A stretch of 64,000 nt of DNA from Streptomyces poonensis (GTDB lineage: Bacteria > Actinomycetota > Actinomycetes > Streptomycetales > Streptomycetaceae). The stretch covers positions 1 through 64,000 of the forward strand of contig NZ_BMVW01000010.1 in assembly GCF_014650915.1 (NCBI RefSeq), written 5' to 3'. The translations under genes were made by a program, and so were the position numbers. The notes beneath the pieces were generated by a model. It was not told the origin of the DNA and ran no database searches. It worked only from the letters and a program-made list of their open reading frames with translations. Within the stretch, counting starts at the first letter, position 1, and every line of letters begins with the position of its first letter. Shown here in pieces: positions 17,319 to 26,700 of this stretch.

Positions 17319-20138
17319 GTGTCCGTCCTCTCGAAGATCATGCGTGCAGGCGAAGGCAAGATCCTGCGCAAGCTGCACCGCATCGCGGACCAGGTCAACT
17401 CCATCGAAGAGGACTTCACCGACCTCTCCGACGCCGAGCTGCGGGCCCTCACCGATGAGTACAAGCAGCGGTACCAGGACGGTGAGAGCCTGGACGATCT
17501 GCTGCCCGAGGCGTTCGCCACCGTCCGCGAGGCAGCCAAGCGCGTCCTCGGCCAGCGCCACTACGACGTGCAGCTGATGGGCGGCGCCGCCCTGCACCTG
17601 GGCTACGTGGCCGAGATGAAGACCGGTGAGGGCAAGACGCTGGTGGGCACCCTGCCCGCGTACCTGAACGCCCTGTCCGGCGAGGGCGTCCACCTCATCA
17701 CGGTCAACGACTACCTGGCCGAGCGCGACTCCGAGATGATGGGCCGCGTCCACAAGTTCCTCGGTCTGAGCGTCGGCTGCATCCTCGCGAACATGACGCC
17801 GGCCCAGCGCCGCGAGCAGTACAGCTGCGACATCACGTACGGCACGAACAACGAGTTCGGCTTCGACTACCTCCGCGACAACATGGCGTGGTCCAAGGAC
17901 GAGCTCGTCCAGCGCGGCCACAACTTCGCCATCGTCGACGAGGTCGACTCCATCCTCGTCGACGAGGCGCGTACGCCGCTGATCATCTCCGGCCCGGCGG
18001 ACCAGGCCACCAAGTGGTACGGCGACTTCGCCAAGCTGGTCAAGCGCCTCAAGCGCGGTGAGGCCGGCAACCCCCTCAAGGGCATCGAGGAGACCGGCGA
18101 CTACGAGGTCGACGAGAAGAAGCGCACGGTCGCCATCCACGAGTCCGGCGTCAGCAAGGTCGAGGACTGGCTGGGCATCGACAACCTCTACGAGTCGGTG
18201 AACACCCCGCTGGTGGGCTACCTGAACAACGCCATCAAGGCCAAGGAGCTCTTCAAGAAGGACAAGGACTACGTCGTCATCGACGACGAGGTCATGATCG
18301 TCGACGAGCACACCGGCCGTATCCTCGCCGGCCGCCGCTACAACGAGGGCATGCACCAGGCGATCGAGGCCAAGGAAGCGGTGCCGATCAAGGACGAGAA
18401 CCAGACGCTCGCCACGATCACCCTGCAGAACTTCTTCCGCCTCTACAACAAGCTCTCCGGCATGACCGGTACGGCGATGACCGAGGCCGCCGAGTTCCAC
18501 CAGATCTACAAGCTCGGCGTCGTCCCGATCCCGACCAACAAGCCGATGGTCCGCAAGGACCAGTCGGACCTGATCTACCGCACCGAGGTCGCGAAGTTCG
18601 ACGCGGTCGTCGACGACATCGCCGAGAAGCACGAGAAGGGCCAGCCGATCCTCGTCGGCACCACCTCGGTCGAGAAGTCCGAGTACCTGTCGCAGCAGCT
18701 CGCCAAGCGGGGCATCCAGCACGAGGTGCTGAACGCCAAGCAGCACGACAGAGAGGCGACGATCGTCGCCCAGGCCGGCCGCAAGGGCGCCGTCACCGTG
18801 GCCACCAACATGGCGGGCCGCGGTACCGACATCAAGCTCGGCGGCAACCCCGAGGACCTCGCCGAGGCGGAGCTGCGCCAGCGCGGCCTCGACCCCGAGG
18901 AGCACATCGAGGAGTGGGCCGCGGCCCTGCCCGCCGCCCTGGAGAAGGCCGAGCAGGCCGTCAAGGAGGAGAAGGAAGAGGTCGAGGAGCTCGGCGGGCT
19001 CTACGTGCTCGGTACCGAGCGGCACGAATCCCGCCGGATCGACAACCAGCTGCGCGGCCGCTCCGGCCGTCAGGGCGACCCGGGCGAGTCCCGCTTCTAC
19101 CTGTCCCTCGGCGACGACCTGATGCGCCTGTTCAAGGCCCAGATGGTCGAGCGCGTGATGTCCATGGCGAACGTGCCGGACGACGTGCCGATCGAGAACA
19201 AGATGGTCACGCGCGCGATCGCGTCCGCCCAGTCGCAGGTCGAGCAGCAGAACTTCGAGACCCGCAAGAACGTCCTCAAGTACGACGAGGTCCTCAACCG
19301 TCAGCGCGAGGTCATCTACGGCGAGCGGCGCCGCGTTCTGGAGGGCGAGGACCTGCGCGAGCAGATCCTGCACTTCATGGACGACACGATCGACGCGTAC
19401 ATCGCCGCCGAGACCGCCGAGGGCTTCGCCGAGGAGTGGGACCTCGACCGGCTGTGGGGCGCGTTCAAGCAGCTCTACCCGGTGAAGGTCACCGTCGAGG
19501 AGCTGGAGGAGGCGGCCGGCGACCGGGCCGGGCTGACCGCGGAGTTCATCGCCGAGTCCGTCAAGGACGACATCCACGCGCAGTACGAGTCGCGGGAGGA
19601 GCAGCTCGGCTCCGACATCATGCGTGAGCTGGAGCGCCGCGTCGTCCTGTCGGTCCTCGACCGCAAGTGGCGCGAGCACCTCTACGAGATGGACTACCTC
19701 CAGGAGGGCATCGGCCTGCGCGCGATGGCGCAGAAGGACCCGCTGGTCGAGTACCAGCGCGAGGGCTTCGACATGTTCACCGCCATGATGGACGGCATCA
19801 AGGAGGAGTCCGTCGGCTATCTGTTCAACCTGGAGGTCCAGGTCGAGCAGCAGGTCGAGGAGGTCCCCGTCGAGGACGCCGGGCCGGCTCCGTCGCTGGA
19901 GAAGCAGGACGCGGTGCCGGCCCAGGCGGGCGCCCGCCCGGAGATCCGCGCCAAGGGCCTGGAGGCCCCGCAGCGCCGGGAGCGGCTGCACTTCTCCGCG
20001 CCGACCGTGGACGGCGAGGGCGGCGTGGTCGAGGGCGACCTGGCCACCGACGACGAGCCCGTCCGCTCCGAGGCCGACGGCCTCACGCGCGCGGAGCGCC
20101 GCAAGCAGGCGAAGGGTGGCCGGCGCCGCAAGAAGTGA
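17319..20138 (+). CDS. secA: Preprotein translocase ATPase SecA
   Basis: A 939-residue SecA, the motor that drives proteins through SecYEG. Walker A is in EMKTGEGKT (about residues 99-107) and the DEAD-type Walker B in VDEVDSILVDEARTP (about 207-220). The preprotein crosslinking domain, the second nucleotide fold (NMAGRGTDIKLGGNP; GRSGRQGDPGESRFYLSLGDDLM) and the helical scaffold (REHLYEMDYLQEGIGLRAMAQ) are all present. The C-terminus is a charged tail ending GGRRRKK without the CxCx8CH zinc site of many proteobacterial SecAs. GTG 17319 is preceded by AAGGAG. Confidence 0.98.
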   Translation: MSVLSKIMRAGEGKILRKLHRIADQVNSIEEDFTDLSDAELRALTDEYKQRYQDGESLDDLLPEAFATVREAAKRVLGQRHYDVQLMGGAALHLGYVAEMKTGEGKTLVGTLPAYLNALSGEGVHLITVNDYLAERDSEMMGRVHKFLGLSVGCILANMTPAQRREQYSCDITYGTNNEFGFDYLRDNMAWSKDELVQRGHNFAIVDEVDSILVDEARTPLIISGPADQATKWYGDFAKLVKRLKRGEAGNPLKGIEETGDYEVDEKKRTVAIHESGVSKVEDWLGIDNLYESVNTPLVGYLNNAIKAKELFKKDKDYVVIDDEVMIVDEHTGRILAGRRYNEGMHQAIEAKEAVPIKDENQTLATITLQNFFRLYNKLSGMTGTAMTEAAEFHQIYKLGVVPIPTNKPMVRKDQSDLIYRTEVAKFDAVVDDIAEKHEKGQPILVGTTSVEKSEYLSQQLAKRGIQHEVLNAKQHDREATIVAQAGRKGAVTVATNMAGRGTDIKLGGNPEDLAEAELRQRGLDPEEHIEEWAAALPAALEKAEQAVKEEKEEVEELGGLYVLGTERHESRRIDNQLRGRSGRQGDPGESRFYLSLGDDLMRLFKAQMVERVMSMANVPDDVPIENKMVTRAIASAQSQVEQQNFETRKNVLKYDEVLNRQREVIYGERRRVLEGEDLREQILHFMDDTIDAYIAAETAEGFAEEWDLDRLWGAFKQLYPVKVTVEELEEAAGDRAGLTAEFIAESVKDDIHAQYESREEQLGSDIMRELERRVVLSVLDRKWREHLYEMDYLQEGIGLRAMAQKDPLVEYQREGFDMFTAMMDGIKEESVGYLFNLEVQVEQQVEEVPVEDAGPAPSLEKQDAVPAQAGARPEIRAKGLEAPQRRERLHFSAPTVDGEGGVVEGDLATDDEPVRSEADGLTRAERRKQAKGGRRRKK

Positions 20139-20222
20139 CGGTCGCTCCGCGGAACGGTCCGTGGACCGCTCCGCGAAGAACAGCTGGAGCGACAGCTGGA
20201 GCGACAGCCGGAACAGCCGAGT

Positions 20223-20256
20223 GAGGGCCGGGCACCCCCAGGGGTGCCCGGCCCTC
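20223..20256 (+). terminator. secA terminator
   Basis: A perfect 16-bp inverted repeat, GAGGGCCGGGCACCCC (20223-20238) with GGGGTGCCCGGCCCTC (20241-20256), lies 85 bases after the secA stop. A short 12-bp tandem repeat (AGCTGGAGCGAC) precedes it. It could also serve the convergent Rv3235-like gene. Confidence 0.8.
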
Positions 20257-20315
20257 GGCGTCCCCGAGTGCTCCTCGGCCCTTCGCATCCCAGGTCCCGG
20301 CTCTCCCCGGGATCC

Positions 20316-20843
20316 TCAGTCGTCCTTCGAGTGCGGCATTCTCGGGCCGCCCAGCTCCACGGCCGCGCAGCGCCAGCGGTTGCCGGGGCCGTGCTCCAGC
20401 CGGAAGGCCATGGCGCGGAGCCGGTCGCCGGCGCCGATGCGGGCGAAGGCCTCGATGGCCCCGGGCCGGGGTACCTCATAGCCGATGTCGCGCACGACGG
20501 GGCGTGTGCCGCGCAGGGTGCGCAGCGGGCTGCGCTCGGCGAGCCAGGCCAGTTCGTCATAGGCGCGGCCCACGGTGTGCCGCAGCATGCTGTGTACCGG
20601 GCGCTGCCCGCTCAGTACCGCGAGCAGCAGCTCGGCGAAGTGATCGGTGGGGCGGGGCTGCGGAACGGAGGGCCGGAGAGGGACGGATCCCGAAGCTGCC
20701 GATGCTGGTGTCGAGCGGCCGTCGCCCCGGCGCGTGCGGGCCGGTGGGCCGCCGGGGCGACGGGTCTCGTGGCGGTTGGGCGGGCGAGTGGGCGGGCGGG
20801 TGCCAGGGGTGCTGCACCTGGTCCTGGTCATGACCTTGTTCAT
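20316..20843 (-). CDS. Rv3235-like (DUF6459) protein
   Basis: A 175-residue basic protein. The first ~75 residues are Arg/Pro-rich and disordered. The C-terminal ~100 residues form a compact domain (HFAELLLAVLSGQRPVHSMLRHT ... AFARIGAGDRLRAMAFRLEH ... RWRCAAVELG) typical of the Rv3235 family, which is found near secA across actinobacteria. The function is unknown. ATG 20843 begins MNKVMTRTRCSTPG; the longer upstream frame is low-complexity. Confidence 0.82.
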   Translation of the reverse strand: MNKVMTRTRCSTPGTRPPTRPPNRHETRRPGGPPARTRRGDGRSTPASAASGSVPLRPSVPQPRPTDHFAELLLAVLSGQRPVHSMLRHTVGRAYDELAWLAERSPLRTLRGTRPVVRDIGYEVPRPGAIEAFARIGAGDRLRAMAFRLEHGPGNRWRCAAVELGGPRMPHSKDD

Positions 20844-21213
20844 GGGGTCCCCGTTGTGTGAGGTGGTGACCAGTGCCGACGGTTGATACTGGTCGGTAAC
20901 TCTTTGTGGGAGACCTTGTACGGGGCCCCGCGCGGCAGCCGCAAGGGAACCCGGAGGTGCCACGGGGCGGCCGGAACGTTCACCTATCAGGGTGATGCGG
21001 CGGAGTGGAGCACGTGGGGTTCCCGGGGCGTGCCGGGTGAACCGCGAGGTGACGGGTGGACGCCGCCGAGGGCGCGGGCGGGGGCCCGATGGGGGACCCC
21101 ACACGTATCCTGGTGACTCTCCGGAGGCGCGGGGCCGCCGGACGGGTTCCACAGGACCCGGACGTCCTCCGTGTACCGCCGGTGGCCCGTCCCGACTACG
21201 AAAGCGGCTCGCC
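20844..21213. other. Intergenic region between Rv3235-like gene and DUF6912 gene
   Basis: This 370-base gap lies between divergent genes. Several frames remain open through it, but their codon use and composition look like GC-driven shadow. No clear terminator or operator was seen; promoters for both flanking genes are expected here. Confidence 0.45.
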
Positions 21214-21729
21214 ATGCGCGTCTACGTCCCTCTGACCCTCCCCGGTCTCGCCGAGGCGTACAAGACCGGCGAGCTGGGAGACGGACCGTTCGTCGCGTAC
21301 GCCGTGACGCCGGCACTGCGCGAGTGGTACCTCTCCGACGACATCGAGGAGCTGGAGTACGCCGCGCTCAACCGCGCCGCCCTCGCCTCCCTCCGGCTCC
21401 TCGCGGTGGACCCCGGGTCCGCCCGGCGGCGGGTCGTCGTCGCCGCGGACGTACCCGACGGGGCGGCCGTGGCCGACCCGGACCGAGGGCTCGACCCCGC
21501 GGCGCTCGGCGAGGTACGGGTGTCCGGCCCCGTGCCGCTGGCCAAGGCCGCCGCCGTACATGTCGACGCGGACGACGCCGAGGCCGACGTCTCGGCGGCC
21601 GCGGCCGCTCTGGGCGCGGCGGACCAGGGCGACGACGACGCCCAGTTCACCGTGGACGGGGCCGGGGACCACGAGCTGCTGTGGTACGCGACGCAGGAGA
21701 TCCCCAACCTGGTGGGCCTGGCGGACTGA
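21214..21729 (+). CDS. DUF6912 family protein
   Basis: A 171-residue acidic soluble protein starting MRVYVPLTLPGLAEAYKTGEL. The N-terminal block and the segment FVAYAVTPALREWYLSDDIEELEYAALNRAA are what I associate with the actinobacterial DUF6912 family. The middle is Asp/Ala-rich (VHVDADDAEADVSAAAAALG), followed by HELLWYATQEIPNLVGL. There is no signal peptide, membrane segment or catalytic motif. ATG 21214 is selected because the family N-terminus starts there. It is followed 108 bases later by the HAD hydrolase gene. Confidence 0.82.
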   Translation: MRVYVPLTLPGLAEAYKTGELGDGPFVAYAVTPALREWYLSDDIEELEYAALNRAALASLRLLAVDPGSARRRVVVAADVPDGAAVADPDRGLDPAALGEVRVSGPVPLAKAAAVHVDADDAEADVSAAAAALGAADQGDDDAQFTVDGAGDHELLWYATQEIPNLVGLAD

Positions 21730-21837
21730 CCGGCTGCTGCCCGTCCGCCGTCCGGCCGCTGCCCGTCCACCGTCCGGCCGCCGACCGTGCGTAGCCGGTC
21801 ACGGTCCGTTGTCAGTGGCTGCGGGTACTTTCTTCGT

Positions 21838-22503
21838 ATGGGGAAGCACGGAGCAGCGCACATCGTCTGGGACTGGAACGGCACCCTGTTCCACGACAAC
21901 GACGCGATCATCGGAGCGACGAACGCCGCCTTCGCGGAGCTCGGCCTGGAGCAGATCACGCTGGAGCGGTACCGGGCGCTGTACTGCGTGCCGGTGCCGA
22001 AGTTCTACGAGCGGCTGATCGGCCGGCTGCCGACGGACGACGAGTGGGAGGTCATGGACGCGATCTTCCACCGGCACTACGCGGAGCACCGCACGGCCTG
22101 CGGGCTCACCGAGGGCGTGCCGGCGCTGCTCGCCGACTGGGCGTCGGCCGGGCGCAGCCAGTCCATCCTGAGCATGTACGGGCACGAGGAACTGGTCCCG
22201 CTGGTCCGGGGCTTCGGGATCGAGCCGCACTTCATACGCGTCGACGGGCGGACCGGACCGTCCGGCGGCAGCAAGGCCGAGCACATGGTGCGGCACCTGT
22301 CCGCGCTGGCCGGTCCGGACCCCTCGAGCGTGGTCGTGATCGGGGACGCGGCCGATGACGCCATATCGGCGCGGCACGTCGGCGCCCAGGCCGTGCTCTA
22401 CACCGGGGGGTCCCACAGCCGCGCCAGCCTCGAGGCCGTGGGCGTGCCCGTGGTCGACACCCTGGAGGAGGCGGTGACGGAGGCGGAGCGGCTGGTGGCG
22501 TGA
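21838..22503 (+). CDS. HAD-superfamily hydrolase
   Basis: A 221-residue haloacid dehalogenase-like hydrolase. Motif I is WDWNGTLFHDN, with nucleophile D12 and asparagine N14 where most phosphatases have a second aspartate. A cap region follows. Motif II is SILSMYGHE (serine), motif III the lysine of GGSKAEHM, and motif IV VVVIGDAADDAISARHVGAQAV. The overall pattern resembles phosphoglycolate phosphatase-like proteins. The substrate is unknown; DxN proteins may have altered phosphatase efficiency. ATG 21838 begins MGKHGAAHIVWDWNG. Confidence 0.9.
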   Translation: MGKHGAAHIVWDWNGTLFHDNDAIIGATNAAFAELGLEQITLERYRALYCVPVPKFYERLIGRLPTDDEWEVMDAIFHRHYAEHRTACGLTEGVPALLADWASAGRSQSILSMYGHEELVPLVRGFGIEPHFIRVDGRTGPSGGSKAEHMVRHLSALAGPDPSSVVVIGDAADDAISARHVGAQAVLYTGGSHSRASLEAVGVPVVDTLEEAVTEAERLVA

Positions 22504-22548
22504 GGCGTTTTCCGCGGCTCCGCGGCCGCGGTGGAGGAGCCCGCGGCG

Positions 22549-23115
22549 TCAGGTCACCGGCGCCTTCGCCCGCAGCACCGTGAGGAACTCCCGCATCCAG
22601 CGGGAGTGGTCCGGCCAGGCGCGGGACGAGACGAGCGTGCCGTCGACGACCGCCTCGGCGTCCTGGAAAGTGGCGCCGGCGGCCTGCATGTCCAGCTCCA
22701 GCGCCGGGTACGCCGTGACGCGGCGGCCGCGGAGGGCGCCGACGGCGGCGGTCAGCAGCGGGCCGTGGCAGATCTGGGCCACCGGCTTGTCCGTGTCGAA
22801 GAAGGACTTCAGGATCTTGCGGAGCTCGGGGTCGTTGCGGAGGTACTCCGGAGCCCGGCCGCCGGGGACGACCAGGGCGGCGTACTGGCCGGGGTCGACC
22901 TCCGAGAAGGCGAGGTCGGCGGGCCAGGTGTAGCCGGGCTTCTCGGTGTACGTGTCGAAGCCGGGTTCGAAGTCGTGGACGACGAACCGGAGTTTCTTGC
23001 GGGCGGGGGCCGCGATGTGGACCTCGTAACCCTCCTCCCGCAGGCGCTGGTAGGGGTACAGGACCTCCAGTGACTCCGCGGCGTCGCCGGTGACGATCAG
23101 GACCTTGGCTGACAT
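22549..23115 (-). CDS. DJ-1/PfpI family protein
   Basis: A 188-residue protein of the DJ-1/PfpI superfamily. It has the typical start KVLIVTGDAAESLEVLYPYQRLREEGYEV with an acidic residue near the active site, and the nucleophile elbow VAQICHGP with catalytic C116 followed by His. Length and motifs resemble PfpI/YhbO-type proteins implicated in protein or nucleotide deglycation and stress; the activity here is not shown. ATG 23115 (MSAKVLIVTG) is preferred over an upstream ATG 12 codons earlier. The gene converges on the HAD hydrolase gene with 45 bases between. Confidence 0.9.
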   Translation of the reverse strand: MSAKVLIVTGDAAESLEVLYPYQRLREEGYEVHIAAPARKKLRFVVHDFEPGFDTYTEKPGYTWPADLAFSEVDPGQYAALVVPGGRAPEYLRNDPELRKILKSFFDTDKPVAQICHGPLLTAAVGALRGRRVTAYPALELDMQAAGATFQDAEAVVDGTLVSSRAWPDHSRWMREFLTVLRAKAPVT

Positions 23116-23713
23116 GTCGCTGTGCTCCTCTCGATGTGGTGGACGCGCCACGGCTGGGCGTCATGGGCAACGTGCCTCGCGGCGAAGGGCTTGCCAAGGG
23201 GGCGTGCGTCTTGCGCCATGCGACCCCGAATACGTCATCACCTCACCTTCCGCCTCTTGTCCCTGTGCGGAACGTCAAACTTCGACCCCCGGTTTTGTAC
23301 ACATACGGCTCATGACGGGGCACCCGTCCGGAGCGATAGCCTTGTGAGGTGATCAGCGCGATAGTTCGCGGGGGCCTCGTCGTCCCTGCCCTGCGCCCGG
23401 TGAGCACGGCCGACAGCCGTGGCCGGGCGGCGGTCGCCGATCCGTCCGGGCGGGAGGGAGCCGGAAGCGCTCCCACGACGCCGGAGACTCCCCGAGGCGG
23501 CTCGTCGAGAGCAGCATCACACCTTTCGGGGATGCCGAAATTGGCCGATAACCCCTCGCCCCTCTCACCCTGCGGCATAGCGTCGGAACAGACCGGACAC
23601 CCCGTGTCTCGGCGTCGCGTCGAAGGGCAGTACACCCTGTTTACCCGTTTCACCCAGTTTTCCCGTACCACCTTCAACGTCACGCAACGGCGCGCGACAG
23701 GAGCCAGAGGACA
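23116..23713. other. Long intergenic region upstream of gdh
   Basis: This 598-base gap separates the divergent DJ-1/PfpI gene and the NAD-GDH gene. No convincing gene lies in it. A perfect 10-bp inverted repeat, ATCACCTCAC (23237-23246) and GTGAGGTGAT (23344-23353), is separated by about 100 bases. Close to gdh are three similar pyrimidine-rich blocks (CCTGTTTACC, CCGTTTCACC, CAGTTTTCCC). The size suggests a long leader or more than one promoter. Confidence 0.5.
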
Positions 23714-26700
23714 ATGCAGACCAAGCTGGACGAAGCCAAGGCCGAGCTGCTCGATCGGGCCGCTCGGGTAGCTGAGAACAGTCCGGTCGGGGGGCACCTA
23801 CCGACCGGGACGACAGGCGAGGGCGCCCCGGACCGGGACACCGTGCTCGCCTACCTCCAGCGCTACTACCTGCACACCGCCCCGGAGGACCTCACCGACC
23901 GCGACCCGGTCGACGTCCTCGGAGCCGCTTTCTCGCACTACCGGCTGGCCGAGAACCGCCCGCAGGGCACCGCCAGCGTGCGGGTGCACACCCCGACCGT
24001 CGAGGAGAACGGCTGGACGTGCAGCCACTCCGTCGTCGAGGTCGTCACGGACGACATGCCCTTCCTCGTCGACTCCGTCACCAACGAGCTGTCCCGTCAG
24101 GGACGCGGCATCCACGTCGTCATCCACCCGCAGATCGTCGTCCGGCGCGATGTCACCGGACGGCTGATCGAGCTCCGCACCGACAGCCCGGCCGCCGGCG
24201 AGCTGCCGCACGACGCCCACGTCGAGTCCTGGATCCACGTCGAGATCGACCGTGAGACCGACCGCGCCGACCTGAAGCAGATCACCGCCGATCTGCTGCG
24301 GGTGCTGTCCGACGTGCGCGAGGCCGTCGAGGACTGGGAGAAGATGCGCGACGCGGCGGTCCGTATCGCCGACGAGCTGCCCGCCGAACCCGTCGCGGAC
24401 GACCTGCGCCGCGAGGAGATCGAGGAGGCCCGCGAGCTGCTGCGCTGGCTGGCGGACGACCACTTCACCTTCCTCGGGTACCGGGAGTACCGCCTGCGGG
24501 ACGACGACTCGCTCGCCGCCGTCGCCGGCACCGGGCTCGGCATCCTGCGCGCCGACCCCAAGCACCACGGCGAGGACGACCACCCCGTCAGCCCGTCCTT
24601 CGAGCGCCTTCCGGCCGACGCCCGCGCCAAGGCCCGCGAGCACCGGCTGCTCGTCCTCACCAAGGCCAACAGCCGCGCCACCGTGCACCGGCCGAGCTAC
24701 CTCGACTACGTGGGCGTGAAGAAGTTCGACGCCGAGGGGAACGTGATCGGGGAGCGGCGGTTCCTCGGGCTGTTCTCGTCCGCCGCGTACACCGAGTCCG
24801 TGCGCCGGGTGCCCGTCGTCCGCCGCAAGGTGGAGGAGGTGCTCCGGCGCGCCGGGTTCTCGCCCAACAGCCACGACGGACGCGACCTGCTGCAGATCCT
24901 GGAGACGTACCCGCGCGACGAGCTCTTCCAGACGCCCGCCGGAGAACTGCTCTCCATCGTCACCTCCGTGCTCTACCTCCAGGAGCGGCGCCGGCTCCGG
25001 CTCTACCTGCGCCAGGACGAGTACGGGCGCTACTACTCCGCCCTCGTCTACCTGCCGCGCGACCGGTACACCACGGCGGTGCGGCTGCGCATCATCGAGA
25101 TCCTCAAGGAGGAACTCGGCGGCATCAGCGTCGACTTCACGGCCTGGAACACCGAGTCGGTGCTCTCCCGGCTGCACTTCGTGGTCCGTGTCCCGCAGGG
25201 CACCGAGCTGCCCCACCTCAGCGACGCCGACAAGGAGCGCATCGAGACGCGGCTGGTGGAGGCCACCCGCTCCTGGGCCGACGGCTTCGGCGAGGCGCTG
25301 AACGCCGAGTTCGGCGAGGAGCGCGCGGCCGAGCTGCTGCGCCGGTACGGAGGCGCCTTCACCGAGGGCTACAAGGCCGACCACTCCCCGCGCTCCGCCG
25401 TCGCGGACCTCGTCCGCCTCGAGGAGCTCGGCACGGCGGAGGACGGCGAGGACTTCGCGCTCAGCCTGTACGAGCCCGTGGGGGCGGGCCCCGGCGAGCG
25501 CCGCTTCAAGATCTACCGCAAGGGCGGGTCGGTCTCCCTGTCCGCGGTCCTGCCCGTGCTCAGCCGGCTCGGTGTCGAGGTCGTCGACGAGCGGCCGTAC
25601 GAGCTGCGCTGCGCGGACCGTACGACCGCCTGGATCTACGACTTCGGGCTGCGGATGCCCAAGTCGGAGAACGGCAACGGGGACTCCCTGGGCGACGGCG
25701 GACGCGAGCGGTTCCAGGAGGCCTTCGCGGCGACCTGGACCGGGCGCGCCGAGAACGACGGGTTCAACGCGCTGGTGCTCAGCGCCGGGCTGACCTGGCG
25801 GCAGGCCATGGTGCTGCGGGCGTACGCGAAGTACCTGCGGCAGGCGGGCTCCACGTTCAGCCAGGACTACATGGAGGACACCCTCCGGCACAACGTCCAC
25901 ACCACCCGCCTGCTCGTGTCGCTGTTCGAGGCGCGGATGTCGCCGGACCGGCAGAAGGCCGGCCACGAGCTCGTCGACGCGCTGCTGGAGGAACTCGACA
26001 GCGCCCTCGACCAGGTGGCGAGCCTCGACGAGGACCGGATCCTGCGGTCCTTCCTGACCGTCATCAAGGCCACCCTGCGGACCAACTTCTTCCAGGAGGC
26101 GCGGGGCGGCAGGTCGCACGAGTACGTCTCCATGAAGTTCGACCCGCAGGCCATCCCGGACCTCCCGGCGCCGCGCCCGGCGTACGAGATCTGGGTGTAC
26201 TCGCCGCGCGTGGAGGGCGTGCACCTGAGGTTCGGCAAGGTCGCGCGCGGTGGTCTGCGCTGGTCGGACCGGCGCGAGGACTTCCGTACCGAGATCCTCG
26301 GCCTGGTCAAGGCGCAGATGGTGAAGAACACCGTCATCGTGCCGGTGGGCGCCAAGGGCGGCTTCGTCGCCAAGCAGCTGCCGGACCCGGGCGTGGACCG
26401 TGACGCCTGGCTGGCCGAGGGCGTCGCCAGCTACAGGACGTTCATCTCCGCCCTGCTCGACATCACCGACAACATGGTGGCCGGCGAGGTCGTGCCGCCC
26501 GCCGACGTCGTCCGGCACGACGAGGACGACACGTACCTCGTCGTCGCGGCCGACAAGGGCACGGCGACCTTCTCCGACATCGCCAACGAGGTCGCGCAGA
26601 GCTACAACTTCTGGCTCGGCGACGCCTTTGCCTCCGGTGGCTCGGCGGGCTACGACCACAAGAAGATGGGCATCACCGCGCGCGGTGCCTGGGAGTCCGT

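Noticed and set aside
17133..20288. A 1051-codon open frame antisense to secA
   Set aside because: Shadow of secA with low-complexity leucine- and valine-rich composition; no ribosome binding site or motif.
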